DNA from: Microbulbifer agarilyticus S89
Lineage (GTDB): Bacteria; Pseudomonadota; Gammaproteobacteria; Pseudomonadales; Cellvibrionaceae
DNA: 64,000 nucleotides
Assembly (NCBI RefSeq): GCF_000220505.1
Contig: NZ_AFPJ01000019.1
Location: forward strand, 30,288-94,287
Reading direction: 5' to 3'
Shown here in pieces: positions 53,387 through 62,252 of the stretch. Both the position numbers and the translations under genes were made by a program. The first letter of the stretch is position 1; each line of letters opens with the position of its first letter. The notes below the pieces were generated by a model, which did no database searches, was not told where the DNA came from, and saw nothing but the letters and a program-made list of their open reading frames with translations.

Positions 53387-54475
53387 TTAAGCCGCAGCAG
53401 AGTCTGACGTATTCAACGCGTCCTCGTGACCGAAGCGCTCTTCGGCAACACGGTCTGCGATGTGCGCCGTGGTTTCACCGGACTCTTCGGCACGCTCAAA
53501 AACTTCGTGCATGGTGGTAGCAATGGTCTCAATATGCGCTTTCACCTGGTCCGCGTCATACTCGCCCTTCGCCTGCCCGATTTGCTGGTAGTACACGTCG
53601 ATGATGCCGCCGGCGTTAATTACGTAGTCCGGGGTGTACAGAATGCCGCGCTCTTTCAATACCTGCGCGTGGCGCTCTTCCGCCAGCTGGTTGTTGGCCG
53701 CGCCGGCAATCGCACCGACCTTGAGCCGCTCGATGGTCTTGTCATTCAGAATCGCGCCCAGGGCACAGGGCGCGAACATGTCGACATCCAGGTCGAAAAT
53801 TTCATCTGCGCCGACTGCGGTCGCACCAAGTTCGTTCACCGCGCGATCGATATTTTCCTGGAAGATATCGGTCACGAACAGTTCGGCACCGGCTTCTTTC
53901 AAAAGTTTGGCCAGGCGGAAACCCACATTGCCCACGCCCTGAATGGACACCTTCATGCCATTCAGGTCTTCGCGACCCCAGCGGTGCTGTGCCGCGGCCT
54001 TCAGCCCGACAAACACGCCGTATGCGGTAGAGGGAGAAGGGTCGCCACCATGCTCCTGCCCGGCAATCACACCGGACACAAATTCGCTGCGCTCGCCAAT
54101 GATCTTCATATCGGCGACGCTGGTACCGCTGTCTTCCGCGGTGATGTAACGGCCACCCAGTGTGTTCAAAAAATCACCCATCGCATGCAGCAGCTCTGGG
54201 GTCTTCTGCTTGCGCGGGTCGCCAATAATCACGGACTTACCACCGCCGAGCTTGAGGCCGGACATGGCAGATTTATAGGTCATACCGCGGGAAAGACGCA
54301 GGACATCGTTCAGGGCTTCCGCATCATCGGCATAGGGCCACATACGGCAACCGCCCAGTGCAGGGCCAAGGTTGGTGTTATGTACCGCAATAATCGCCTT
54401 CAAGCCGCTTTTGGCGTCGTGGTAGAAAGCAACTTCTTCGTGGTTATCGTAGGCAGGGTGGGAAAAAACACTCAT
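53387..54475 (-). CDS. ldh: Leucine dehydrogenase (Glu/Leu/Phe/Val dehydrogenase family)
   Basis: 362 residues, normal for leucine dehydrogenase. Catalytic-domain marks are [30 protein letters not shown] (catalytic Lys) and [16 protein letters not shown]; the NAD domain has [17 protein letters not shown] followed by the acidic VTDIF. The enzyme reversibly deaminates branched-chain amino acids to 2-oxo acids. It could supply branched-chain oxo acids to acyl-CoA and fatty-acid synthesis. It stands alone with its own terminator and divergent from the RNase II gene. Confidence 0.92.
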   Translation of the reverse strand: MSVFSHPAYDNHEEVAFYHDAKSGLKAIIAVHNTNLGPALGGCRMWPYADDAEALNDVLRLSRGMTYKSAMSGLKLGGGKSVIIGDPRKQKTPELLHAMGDFLNTLGGRYITAEDSGTSVADMKIIGERSEFVSGVIAGQEHGGDPSPSTAYGVFVGLKAAAQHRWGREDLNGMKVSIQGVGNVGFRLAKLLKEAGAELFVTDIFQENIDRAVNELGATAVGADEIFDLDVDMFAPCALGAILNDKTIERLKVGAIAGAANNQLAEERHAQVLKERGILYTPDYVINAGGIIDVYYQQIGQAKGEYDADQVKAHIETIATTMHEVFERAEESGETTAHIADRVAEERFGHEDALNTSDSAAA

Positions 54476-54835
54476 TTTCTTGCCTCTCCGGAGGTCGGAT
54501 GTTCCACGGCGCCAGACACGGCCGATTTTGTCAGCTCAGTCCGCAACCGCGATTTATTGTAAGTCCCTTAGAATATATCCAGCAGGCGCAGATTTTCATT
54601 GCGATCTTTTCCCATCAAGACCATTCGGTATCACAACCATCACCAATTACATCGTTTTTTAGGATAGATCATTCGCCAATAACTCAACCCCTGTGGTGGT
54701 CACATTTTCACCGACTTTGTTGAGCAAATTAGACGTTGTTGGACATAGTGCAACTGGCCTGTAAACCATCGTCTGGTAGAATCCGCGCCCTACACTCCTT
54801 GCAGTCGATTCACCCAGATTTACAGAGACCTGGTT
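54476..54835. other. Divergent region between leucine dehydrogenase and RNase II genes
   Basis: 360 bases without a supported gene. TAGAAT at 54777-54782 is a fair -10 box for the RNase II gene but has no good -35 partner at 17 bases. The leucine dehydrogenase start has GGAGAGG upstream at about 54487. Confidence 0.45.
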
Positions 54836-56791
54836 ATGCTCAACGCCGATGCCCTCAAACAGCTGTCGCAGCTGAAGTCCGATATCCGCTCCACCAAAGA
54901 ATTTGCCGAAGGGCGCGTCCGTGGCGCCAATGGCAAATTTGGCTTCGTGGTATTGGATGATGGGCGCGAGGCCTTCCTGCCCCCGGCCGAGATGGATCGG
55001 GTTTTCCCGGGTGACCGCGTCAAGGTAAGCCTGACAGAGGAAGATAAAGGCAAGCTGTCTGCAGAGCTGGACAGCCTGATCTCCACAGAGTTGCAGTACC
55101 TGGTGGGCCAGTACGTGCAGCGGGGCCAGGGTCACTTTATCCAGCCCAGCGAGCACGGGTTTTCGCGCTGGATCTTTTTGCCGCCCAAAGCCCGCGGCAA
55201 GGCGCAACCCGGGGAGTTCATCGCCTGCAGTATCTCCCGCCACCCCTTCAAAGATGGCAAGTCCCAGGCAAAAGTCGAGAGTGTGATCGGCAAGCCGGAT
55301 ATGGCCGGCATCGAGCATGCATTTGTGGTCGCCCAGCACCGCCTGCCCAACGCGTTCAGCAAAGGCGCCCTCGAACAGGCGGAGGCTATTCCCGCGCAGC
55401 TGGAAGGCATCTGCGCAGCACGCAAGGATCTGTCAGAGCTTGGTTTTGTCACCATCGATTCTGCGAGCACCCGCGATATGGACGATGCCATCGCGATCAG
55501 CAAAACCGATGCTGGCTGGACCCTGCACATCGCCGTTGCCGACCCATCCAGCCTGATCGAATCTGGCAGTGCCCTGGACAAGGACGCGCTTGCGCGGGCC
55601 AACAGTGTGTATCTCGCCGGCGAAACCCTGCCAATGTTGCCTGCGGGCTTGTGCGAGAACAGCTTCTCCCTGCTGGAGGGGCAGCTGCGCCCTGCTTTGG
55701 TGATGCATATCGCCGTATCGGAAGACGGCGCGCTAAATGGGTTCGAGTACGAATTTGCCGCAATCCGCTCCCAGCACAAGCTGAGCTACAGCCAGGTTGC
55801 CCAGTTCATCGATGGTGATACCGCTGCGGTGCCAGAAACCCAGCATCAAGCGCTGAGCGAACTGAATGCACTCAGCAAGGCGCGTGCACAGTATCGCTCC
55901 GGTCACTCTCTGGTAATGGAGGACCGCCCGGACTACAACCTGATTTTGAATGAAAAGCGCAAGATCGATCGCATCGAAAAGCAGGAGCGTACTTCTGCCC
56001 AGCGCATGGTGGAAGAAGCCATGCTGGCCGCGAATATCTCGGCGGGTAAAAAACTGGCCGAGCTCGGTGCCGGCTGTTTCTCCATCCATCTGGGTTTCCG
56101 CGACGAACGCATGACCGAGATCCGCGCCCTGCTGAAAGACGTGATGCCGGAGTACGCAGAGCAGGACCTGCATCAGTTGAACGTTTACCTCGACCTGGTA
56201 AAAACGCTGGAGGCGGATGAGGACGCAGAGAAGAAGAATACGCTGGCCGTGCTGAAGCGCATGCTGCGCCCGGGTGAGCTGTCCGGTGATGCCGCCGCGC
56301 ACCTTGGCCTGGGCATTGCCCACTACGCCACCGTGACGTCGCCGATCCGTAAGTACAACGACCTGCACAACCACCGCGTGCTGCGCGCCGCCGTCGATCA
56401 GCAGCCTCTCCCGACCCTTGCCAGCGAACACAGCGAGGCGCTGCAACAGAGTGTCACCACCGGCCGCCAGGCCGACCGCGCCCTGCAACAGTGGCTCTAC
56501 TGTCAGTACCTGGAAAGTAAGATCAACGAAGACTTTACCGGCAAAATTACCCTGGTCAACGGTGCTGGCATCGGCGTACGCCTGGACGACAACGGCATCA
56601 ATGGATTTGTGCGCTTTAACAGCAAAAAGAATCCGTTCGACTTCGACGGCAAGCGCCTGCGCATTACCCGTGGCGAAGAGCAATTCCAGCTGGACCAGGA
56701 AGTGCGCGTGAAAGTGAGCTCCGTGGATACCGACAAGCGACGCATCGCGTTGGAGCTGGTCGCGGAAGCCGCTGCAAGCGAGCAATCCTGA
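54836..56791 (+). CDS. rnb: Exoribonuclease II
   Basis: 651 residues, close to E. coli RNase II (644) and shorter than RNase R. Cold-shock-type OB domains cover residues 25-160. The RNB catalytic motif TIDSASTRDMDDA (207-219) carries the four metal-binding Asp residues (208, 214, 216, 217). YATVTSPIRKYNDLHNHR follows, and the C-terminal S1 domain starts near 558 (FTGKITLVNGAGIGVRL). It degrades single-stranded RNA 3' to 5'. The absence of the basic RNase R tail supports RNase II. Transcribed away from the leucine dehydrogenase gene. Confidence 0.93.
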   Translation: MLNADALKQLSQLKSDIRSTKEFAEGRVRGANGKFGFVVLDDGREAFLPPAEMDRVFPGDRVKVSLTEEDKGKLSAELDSLISTELQYLVGQYVQRGQGHFIQPSEHGFSRWIFLPPKARGKAQPGEFIACSISRHPFKDGKSQAKVESVIGKPDMAGIEHAFVVAQHRLPNAFSKGALEQAEAIPAQLEGICAARKDLSELGFVTIDSASTRDMDDAIAISKTDAGWTLHIAVADPSSLIESGSALDKDALARANSVYLAGETLPMLPAGLCENSFSLLEGQLRPALVMHIAVSEDGALNGFEYEFAAIRSQHKLSYSQVAQFIDGDTAAVPETQHQALSELNALSKARAQYRSGHSLVMEDRPDYNLILNEKRKIDRIEKQERTSAQRMVEEAMLAANISAGKKLAELGAGCFSIHLGFRDERMTEIRALLKDVMPEYAEQDLHQLNVYLDLVKTLEADEDAEKKNTLAVLKRMLRPGELSGDAAAHLGLGIAHYATVTSPIRKYNDLHNHRVLRAAVDQQPLPTLASEHSEALQQSVTTGRQADRALQQWLYCQYLESKINEDFTGKITLVNGAGIGVRLDDNGINGFVRFNSKKNPFDFDGKRLRITRGEEQFQLDQEVRVKVSSVDTDKRRIALELVAEAAASEQS

Positions 56792-56950
56792 ACCTGGCCC
56801 TTGGACCTTGACCCCAGGATTGCACACCCCAAAGACTGAACCTCCAGCCGCGGGCCACAAGCTCGCGGGTGCTTTCGGCCCTACCCACCGGCCGTATCCT
56901 CTGGCCGCCTGCTCCCGTTGTAGCAGGCGGCCTCACCACAAGGAAAACAC

Positions 56951-58420
56951 ATGTCGAGCATCGCTGAACTGAACCCAACGCCGCTATGGAAACACTTTGC
57001 AAAGTTGTGCGAGATCCCGCGGCCGTCCAAGCATGAAGACCAGGTAGTGGCGTACATTGTCGATTTCGCCAAAAACCGCGGACTCGACGTCAAGCTGGAT
57101 CAGGTCGGCAACATCATTCTGAAAAAGCCCGCGACTCCGGGAATGGAGAATCGCAAAATCCTGGCGATGCAGAGCCATGTCGACATGGTGCCGCAGAAAA
57201 ACGCCGACACCGAGCACGATTTCCTGACCGACTCCATCAAACCCTATGTGGATGGCGAATGGGTAACCGCAGAAGGCACCACCCTCGGCGCCGATAATGG
57301 CATCGGCGTAGCCGCAATTCTGGCATTAATGGGATCCACCGACATTCCGCACCCGCCGCTGGAAGCCCTGCTGACCATCGACGAAGAGGCGGGCATGACC
57401 GGTGCGAAACACCTGCAGCCCGGTCACTTTGAAGCGGACCTGCTGCTGAACCTGGATACTGAAGACGAAGGTGAGCTGTACGTGGGCTGTGCCGGTGGTG
57501 TCGATATCAATGTTTCCCTGCCCTACTCCGCCGAAACCCTGCCCGCCGGCCACCAGGCGTTCAAGCTGAGCGTGCGCGGACTGCGCGGCGGCCACTCCGG
57601 GCTGGATATCGACAAGGGGCGCGGCAATGCCAACAAAATTGCCAACCGAATTATTGACACCGCGCTGCAGCAAATCCCGGCGCTGCGCATCGCCAGCCTC
57701 GACGGCGGCAGCCTGCGCAACGCGATTCCGCGCGAGTCGTTTTCCCTGATTACCGTGCCCGCGGAACAGGTGGCGCAGCTGCAGGAAATTTTCCAGCAGG
57801 TCATTGCCGTCATAAAAGCGGAACTGGATAACGAACCGAAACTCGATATCGCGCTGGAAGCCAGCGATGCGCCGGCCAGTGTGATGGATAGCGAAGCGCA
57901 GCTAAAGCTGATTCGTGCAATCCGCTGCTGCCCCAACGGCGTGGAGCGCATGAGCACCGCACTGGAGGGGATTGCCGACACGTCCAACAACCTGGCGCGC
58001 GTCGTCACTGAAACCGAAAATGGCACCGCGCAGGTACGCATCCAGAGCCTGGTGCGCAGCCTGTCCGACAGTGCGCGGGACGAGCACGGCCAAAATGTGG
58101 CGGCTGCCTTCCAGCTGGCGGGGGCCAATGCCGCACTGGAAAATGCCTATCCGGGCTGGACACCCAATATGCAGTCGCCGCTACTGGCGCTGATGAAGGA
58201 TGTTTACAAGGATATGGAAGGTAGCGAGCCGGAAGTCAAAGTGATTCATGCGGGCCTCGAGTGCGGCCTGCTGGCCAAGCCATACCCCAACTGGGACATG
58301 GTTTCCTTCGGCCCCACCATTCGCCGCGCGCACTCCCCGGAAGAGCGGGTTCACATCCAAAGTGTGGCGAATTTCTGGGATTATTTCCTGAAAGTCGTTG
58401 AAGCCATTCCGCAGCGGTAG
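56951..58420 (+). CDS. pepD: Aminoacyl-histidine dipeptidase (peptidase D)
   Basis: 489 residues, M20C family. Zinc ligands are in MQSHVDMVPQ (His, with Asp two on), LGADNGIG (Asp), TIDEEAGMTG (catalytic Glu-Glu), LDTEDEGE and near the C-terminus the His of IRRAHSPEE. The dimerisation lid has RGGHSGLDI. The enzyme hydrolyses Xaa-His (carnosine-like) and other dipeptides in the cytoplasm. AAGGAAAACAC precedes the ATG, and a strong terminator follows. Confidence 0.95.
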   Translation: MSSIAELNPTPLWKHFAKLCEIPRPSKHEDQVVAYIVDFAKNRGLDVKLDQVGNIILKKPATPGMENRKILAMQSHVDMVPQKNADTEHDFLTDSIKPYVDGEWVTAEGTTLGADNGIGVAAILALMGSTDIPHPPLEALLTIDEEAGMTGAKHLQPGHFEADLLLNLDTEDEGELYVGCAGGVDINVSLPYSAETLPAGHQAFKLSVRGLRGGHSGLDIDKGRGNANKIANRIIDTALQQIPALRIASLDGGSLRNAIPRESFSLITVPAEQVAQLQEIFQQVIAVIKAELDNEPKLDIALEASDAPASVMDSEAQLKLIRAIRCCPNGVERMSTALEGIADTSNNLARVVTETENGTAQVRIQSLVRSLSDSARDEHGQNVAAAFQLAGANAALENAYPGWTPNMQSPLLALMKDVYKDMEGSEPEVKVIHAGLECGLLAKPYPNWDMVSFGPTIRRAHSPEERVHIQSVANFWDYFLKVVEAIPQR

Positions 58421-58466
58421 CAGGCATATCAGCGGCCATGAGTCGCGTAATATCTCCTTTACACTC

Positions 58467-58496
58467 AGGCCCGGACTCAGCGCCGGGCCTTCTTTC
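58467..58496 (+). terminator. Intrinsic terminator of pepD
   Basis: Stem AGGCCCGG/CCGGGCCT (58467-58474, 58483-58490) followed by TCTTTC, 46 bases past the stop codon. Confidence 0.82.
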
Positions 58497-58732
58497 ACGG
58501 TAACTTTTTACTTCAACTCTTTTTAGCCTCGACTCTTCGCTTCAACCCTTCACTTCAACCCTTCACTTCACCCCTTCATCTCAACTCCTTACTTTCTCTA
58601 CGCCCCGCTGCTTCCGCCAGTAACCAAGATGTTTAGAAACCCGCCTAAATCCCGCCATTTCGCGCAACTTTCAAGATTTCAAACTACACTATTTTGTTGA
58701 CCCGCCTGTTCCACTACCCGAAGAGTGACGGC
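58497..58732. other. Pyrimidine-rich intergenic region
   Basis: Between the pepD terminator and the lipoprotein gene. 58500-58610 is almost pure pyrimidine on the plus strand and includes the 13-bp repeat listed separately. No supported gene. The promoter of the next gene should lie at 58630-58720. Confidence 0.5.
58540..58591. repeat. 13-bp polypyrimidine tandem repeat
   Basis: Two perfect copies of CTTCAACCCTTCA (58540-58565), a third with one change (58566-58578) and a fourth, more degenerate (58579-58591). Confidence 0.8.
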
Positions 58733-59545
58733 ATGAAAATAATAAATCTGGCAGTACTGGGAATAGTTCTCGCGAGCGTGCTTAGCCTTGTCGGCTGCGC
58801 CAATGAAACAACCTACGCCAATCGCCCATTGCTTGAGCCAGACCAGACCATCAAGCCGATTTACGGGCAGCCCACCGTGTTCTCCGAGGGAGACAACCTT
58901 GTCGCGCTAGCCGTTGACGAAAACACCTACCGCGCACGAGACAACGTCGTTTTTCTGCGACTGTGGGTATACAACGGCACCAGCAATGCGTTCGCCCTGG
59001 GGCACGCCCATGTCACGGCCAGCGCAGAGCCACAAGGCGAGCTCACCCCGCAGGCGACCGCAGCCGCACAAGTGCCTTCGCTGTCGCAACAGGGTTTCAA
59101 TCGCTGGCGCAAAGAACATACACGGCGCAAGATCCTCAGCATCAACGAGTACCGCAAAGGATCCGTCGTCACGTCTCCTTATCTGGCCTCCCACGGCATG
59201 GAAGTGATAAAAGAGCAGCACAATGACGCCAGTATTGGTCTGCCGTTTGCTCTTGGGTTTGATGAGATAGCCCGCGATGCCACCGGCCAAGGAAAACTCA
59301 TAGATACCAACCCGTTTAGCCGGCTGGTGCGCGAAATCACCTATCGGCGCACCACCCCCAAGCATCGGCATATATTTTCAGCGCAGGAGCTGTCCCCGGG
59401 TGAGATACAGGGTGGCTTTATTGCCCTCGATGTCGCGGCGTTACCCGCTGACAGCAAGCGCCATATTGTGGTCGAAGTCCAGGCGGGAAATGAGACACAC
59501 CAATTTGTGATCGAACAATCCTCTTTAACCGACCCTGCAACATAA
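58733..59545 (+). CDS. Lipoprotein of unknown function
   Basis: 270 residues from ATG 58733; the frame from TTG 58694 adds 13 residues before an obvious lipoprotein signal. Lipobox LVGC gives Cys22, followed by Ala, consistent with outer-membrane sorting. The mature protein has no family I recognise. A beta-rich segment (AVDENTYRARDNVVFLRLWVYNGTSNAFALG) looks like an immunoglobulin-type domain, and a second such stretch is near the C-terminus (GFIALDVAALPADSKRHIVVEVQAG). A middle Arg/Lys-rich helix (WRKEHTRRK) separates them. A terminator follows 136 bases later. Confidence 0.72.
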   Translation: MKIINLAVLGIVLASVLSLVGCANETTYANRPLLEPDQTIKPIYGQPTVFSEGDNLVALAVDENTYRARDNVVFLRLWVYNGTSNAFALGHAHVTASAEPQGELTPQATAAAQVPSLSQQGFNRWRKEHTRRKILSINEYRKGSVVTSPYLASHGMEVIKEQHNDASIGLPFALGFDEIARDATGQGKLIDTNPFSRLVREITYRRTTPKHRHIFSAQELSPGEIQGGFIALDVAALPADSKRHIVVEVQAGNETHQFVIEQSSLTDPAT

Positions 59546-59783
59546 TCCTGCTGCAACCGGTATGCCTCCGTACTTTGTATCCCAAAAGGTGTGGATGCAT
59601 GTAAAAGATGACAAATTGATTAGATGATTTGTAAAAGTCTTTGCGAACCGCCCCAACCATTGAACAACTTGCTTCTTCCCAAAAGCCCGGCTTCACACCC
59701 GGGCTTTTTTGTATTCCGTGTCCAGACGGGAGAAAATGCCAGCGCGTACTGCCCGCAATATCTGAAATAACCTGGAGCGTTCG
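59546..59783. other. Intergenic region with a terminator and possible short transcript
   Basis: 238 bases between the lipoprotein gene and the HAD gene. It contains ACAAAT/ATTTGT (59611-59632) and ends with the terminator at 59681-59711. The lipoprotein mRNA may simply extend to this terminator; a separate small RNA is possible but unsupported. Confidence 0.4.
59681..59711 (+). terminator. Intrinsic terminator
   Basis: Stem AAAAGCCCGG/CCGGGCTTTT (59681-59690, 59699-59708) with an eight-base loop and six T on the plus strand. It is 135 bases beyond the lipoprotein stop codon and ahead of the HAD gene. Confidence 0.93.
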
Positions 59784-60431
59784 ATGGCACGGTATGAGTG
59801 GTTGCTTTTTGACCTGGATGGCACCTTGAGCGATCCTGCGGAAGGATTTGTGAACTGCATGAATCACGCGCTGGTATTCCACGACCATGCGCCGCGAGCA
59901 GCCGCAGAACTGACACCGTACATTGGCCCTCCGCTGGAACATACGATCGGGGATCTTACGGGCAGTACTGACCATGCCTTTGTCCACTCCATGATCGACA
60001 AGTACCGGGAACGTTATAGTGAGGTTGGCTACGCTGAGAACACCCTGTACCCGGGGGTTCAGCAAATGCTGGAGACGCTGCGCGAAAACGCGCGTATTCG
60101 ACTCGGTGTCTGCACGTCAAAGCGCGCCGACTTTGCCACCCGCATTCTCGAGCAGTTCAACCTATTGCCGTATTTTGAGTTTGTCAGTGGTGGCGATGTG
60201 GGTATTGGCAAATGGCAGCAGCTTGGCAAGCTACTCGCGGAACACACTATCGGTCGCGACACGCTGATGATCGGCGACCGACACTTTGACCTCAGTGCCG
60301 CGCACAAGAACCAGCTGATCTCCGCGGGCGTGCTGTGGGGCTACGGCTCACACGCAGAGCTGCAGGAGCATCAGCCCACCTACCTGTTTGCGCACCCACA
60401 CGAAATAGGCGATCAGTTCCGCCACCTGTAA
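59784..60431 (+). CDS. HAD-superfamily phosphatase (Gph-like)
   Basis: 215 residues. Motif I FDLDGTLSD, motif II CTSKRA, motif III Lys of VGIGKWQQ and motif IV MIGDRHFDL are all present; the helical cap covers about 18-80. These features are common to phosphoglycolate phosphatases and many small-molecule phosphatases. The second HAD gene of the window, it is distinct from mupP. GGAG lies ten bases upstream of the ATG. Downstream a hairpin (60456-60475) may end the transcript before rdgC. Substrate unknown. Confidence 0.82.
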   Translation: MARYEWLLFDLDGTLSDPAEGFVNCMNHALVFHDHAPRAAAELTPYIGPPLEHTIGDLTGSTDHAFVHSMIDKYRERYSEVGYAENTLYPGVQQMLETLRENARIRLGVCTSKRADFATRILEQFNLLPYFEFVSGGDVGIGKWQQLGKLLAEHTIGRDTLMIGDRHFDLSAAHKNQLISAGVLWGYGSHAELQEHQPTYLFAHPHEIGDQFRHL

Positions 60432-60455
60432 ACGCATGACCAATGATCCTGCTTT

Positions 60456-60475
60456 GGCCAGCGCATCTGCTGGCC
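60456..60475 (+). terminator. Hairpin before rdgC
   Basis: Stem GGCCAGC/GCTGGCC (60456-60462, 60469-60475), 25 bases past the HAD stop codon, followed by a weak CCTGTTTC tail. Confidence 0.5.
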
Positions 60476-60549
60476 CCTGTTTCGCAGCTGACGCATAATG
60501 CCCAGCCGCTTTAAGCATACTGATTAAAAAACAGCGAACGGCCTGATTT

Positions 60550-61542
60550 ATGTGGTTTAAGAACCTGCGCGTCTACCGCCTCACCCGAGAATTCACCCTG
60601 TCCGCAGAGCAGCTCAACGAGATGCTGGAACCGGATACCTTTACCCCTTGCGGCAGCCAGGATATGGCGCGCTACGGCTGGGTACCCCCCCTCGGACGTC
60701 ACGGCACCGAGCTGGTACATGCCGCCAATGGCTACCTCATGGTGTGCGCCAAGAAGCAGGAAAAAGTGATCCCTGCGGCAGTGGTTAACGAGAAAGTCGA
60801 GGAAATGGCGCTGGCCATTTCGGAAAAGGAAGCCCGCAGTGTGGGCCGCAAGGAGCGGCAGAACCTCAAAGATGAGGTGCTGCTGGAAATGCGACCGAAA
60901 GCCTTCGCTCGTTCGCGCCTGCAATTTGCCTACATTGACCCCAAAGATAACTGGATCGTGGTCAACGCATCTTCCGCGAAAGCGGCGGAGGAACTGCTGG
61001 AAAATCTGCGCGAAGCCATCAGCAGCCTGTCGGTGGTTCCGGTCACGGCAAAAAATATTCCCCAGCAGTCCATGACCCACTGGCTGACCGCCCCAGAGGC
61101 GCCCACCAATTTCGAATTCGGGCACGAATGCGAGCTGCGCGACCCGCAGGAGTCCGGCAGTGTCATCCGCTGTAAAAACCAGGACCTGTGCGCCGAGGAG
61201 ATCCACAATCACCTCGTCGCTGGTATGCAGGTGCACAAGCTGGGCTTGATCTGGCGCGATGGTGTGGAACTGATAGTGGACGATCAGCTGGCAATCAAGC
61301 GCCTGAAATTCAGTGATGAGGTGACCGAAAAGGCAGACAATGTGGATGCGGATAATGCCGCTCAGCGTTTCGACATTGAGTTCTCGGTGATGACGGTGGA
61401 AATCTCCGCCCTGTTAAAAGATTTGCTGGTCGCCTTTGGTGGGCTCAATACCGATACCGCCAGCGTGGATGAGATCGTTGCCCGCGCCAGCCGCGAAGAA
61501 CGCGAGCAGCAGACGCAAAGCGAAGTGGAAGAAGTCGTTTAG
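60550..61542 (+). CDS. rdgC: Recombination-associated protein RdgC
   Basis: 330 residues. The characteristic start MWFKNLRVYRLT is followed by the conserved YGWVPPLG, LMVCAKKQEKVIPAAVVNEKV and the middle KDEVLLEMRPKAFARS. RdgC forms a ring-shaped dimer around DNA and limits RecA; it is found mainly in beta- and gammaproteobacteria. The C-terminal QQTQSEVEEVV tail is acidic. It is a single gene with its own promoter after the HAD gene. Confidence 0.95.
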   Translation: MWFKNLRVYRLTREFTLSAEQLNEMLEPDTFTPCGSQDMARYGWVPPLGRHGTELVHAANGYLMVCAKKQEKVIPAAVVNEKVEEMALAISEKEARSVGRKERQNLKDEVLLEMRPKAFARSRLQFAYIDPKDNWIVVNASSAKAAEELLENLREAISSLSVVPVTAKNIPQQSMTHWLTAPEAPTNFEFGHECELRDPQESGSVIRCKNQDLCAEEIHNHLVAGMQVHKLGLIWRDGVELIVDDQLAIKRLKFSDEVTEKADNVDADNAAQRFDIEFSVMTVEISALLKDLLVAFGGLNTDTASVDEIVARASREEREQQTQSEVEEVV

Positions 61543-61628
61543 TGACTCTTTAGTTTCGCGTGTGAAAGTGCGCCAATCCCGGTCTAGTCTGAACAGGAAA
61601 CCCTGTTTAACACCGTCGGGATTGGCCT

Positions 61629-62180
61629 ATGACCCTCCGTAGATTCTCCCTGTTCCCCCTGGTCGCAGTCACCATCGCAGCCCTTATGTCACTTTGTGGC
61701 TGTGCCAACAACACCACCTCTCAGCAATCCGCCAATATGGCGCAATACCAGACCTTCGGGTTTGTGCCGCAGAGTGGTATACCGAGCCGCGCCACCAGCC
61801 TTGCCCACAGCGCGGTGTCGCAAGAGTTGATGTCGCGCGGCATGAGGCCGAGCGATAACCCCGATGTGTTGGTCAACGTGCATGTGTTTGCGAACCGCCA
61901 GGTAAAAATGCCCCGAAACTCGAGCCTCGGCTTTGCCGCCGCACGCTACCCATTTCTTGAGGAATACTACAGCAGCTTGCCGCCTGGCTATCACGCCAAC
62001 GTGAGCCAGTATACTGAGGGCCACCTCACTGTGGACATGCTCGACACCCGGCAGAAACGTGTGGTTTGGCGCGGCCAGGCGAACAAGCCAGTAACACGCC
62101 GGGTGCTCAACAACCCAACACGGGCAATGGATCAGGCCGTGGGAGAAGCTTTCCGCAGCTTCCCTTCGCAACGTCGCTAA
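61629..62180 (+). CDS. DUF4136-type lipoprotein
   Basis: 183 residues. Lipobox LCGC gives Cys25, then Ala, so outer-membrane placement is likely. The mature part has YQTFGFV, LMSRGMRPSDNPDVLVNVHV and the C-terminal LTVDMLDTRQKRVVWRGQANKPVTRRV, AVGEAFRSFP, which fit DUF4136. A Tyr/Pro-rich middle (EEYYSSLPPGYHANVSQYTEGH) is also typical. Function unknown; members occur often in proteobacterial envelopes. Confidence 0.85.
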   Translation: MTLRRFSLFPLVAVTIAALMSLCGCANNTTSQQSANMAQYQTFGFVPQSGIPSRATSLAHSAVSQELMSRGMRPSDNPDVLVNVHVFANRQVKMPRNSSLGFAAARYPFLEEYYSSLPPGYHANVSQYTEGHLTVDMLDTRQKRVVWRGQANKPVTRRVLNNPTRAMDQAVGEAFRSFPSQRR

Positions 62181-62203
62181 GCGACGACTAAAAATGTGCG
62201 CGT

Positions 62204-62237
62204 AAAAAAATGGCCGCTAACAGCGGCCATTTTTATT
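62204..62237. terminator. Bidirectional intrinsic terminator
   Basis: Stem TGGCCGCT/AGCGGCCA (62211-62218, 62222-62229), flanked by seven A and by TTTTTATTT, serving both the DUF4136 gene (plus) and the convergent gnd gene (minus). Confidence 0.93.
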
Positions 62238-62252
62238 TGAGCGGTCACACGC

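Noticed and set aside
53426-54562. 378-residue plus-strand frame opposite the leucine dehydrogenase gene
   Set aside because: It mirrors a clear dehydrogenase gene, has no recognisable motif or ribosome-binding site, and is explained by G/C bias at third codon positions.
55733-56860. 375-residue minus-strand frame opposite RNase II
   Set aside because: Antisense shadow of an unmistakable RNase II gene.
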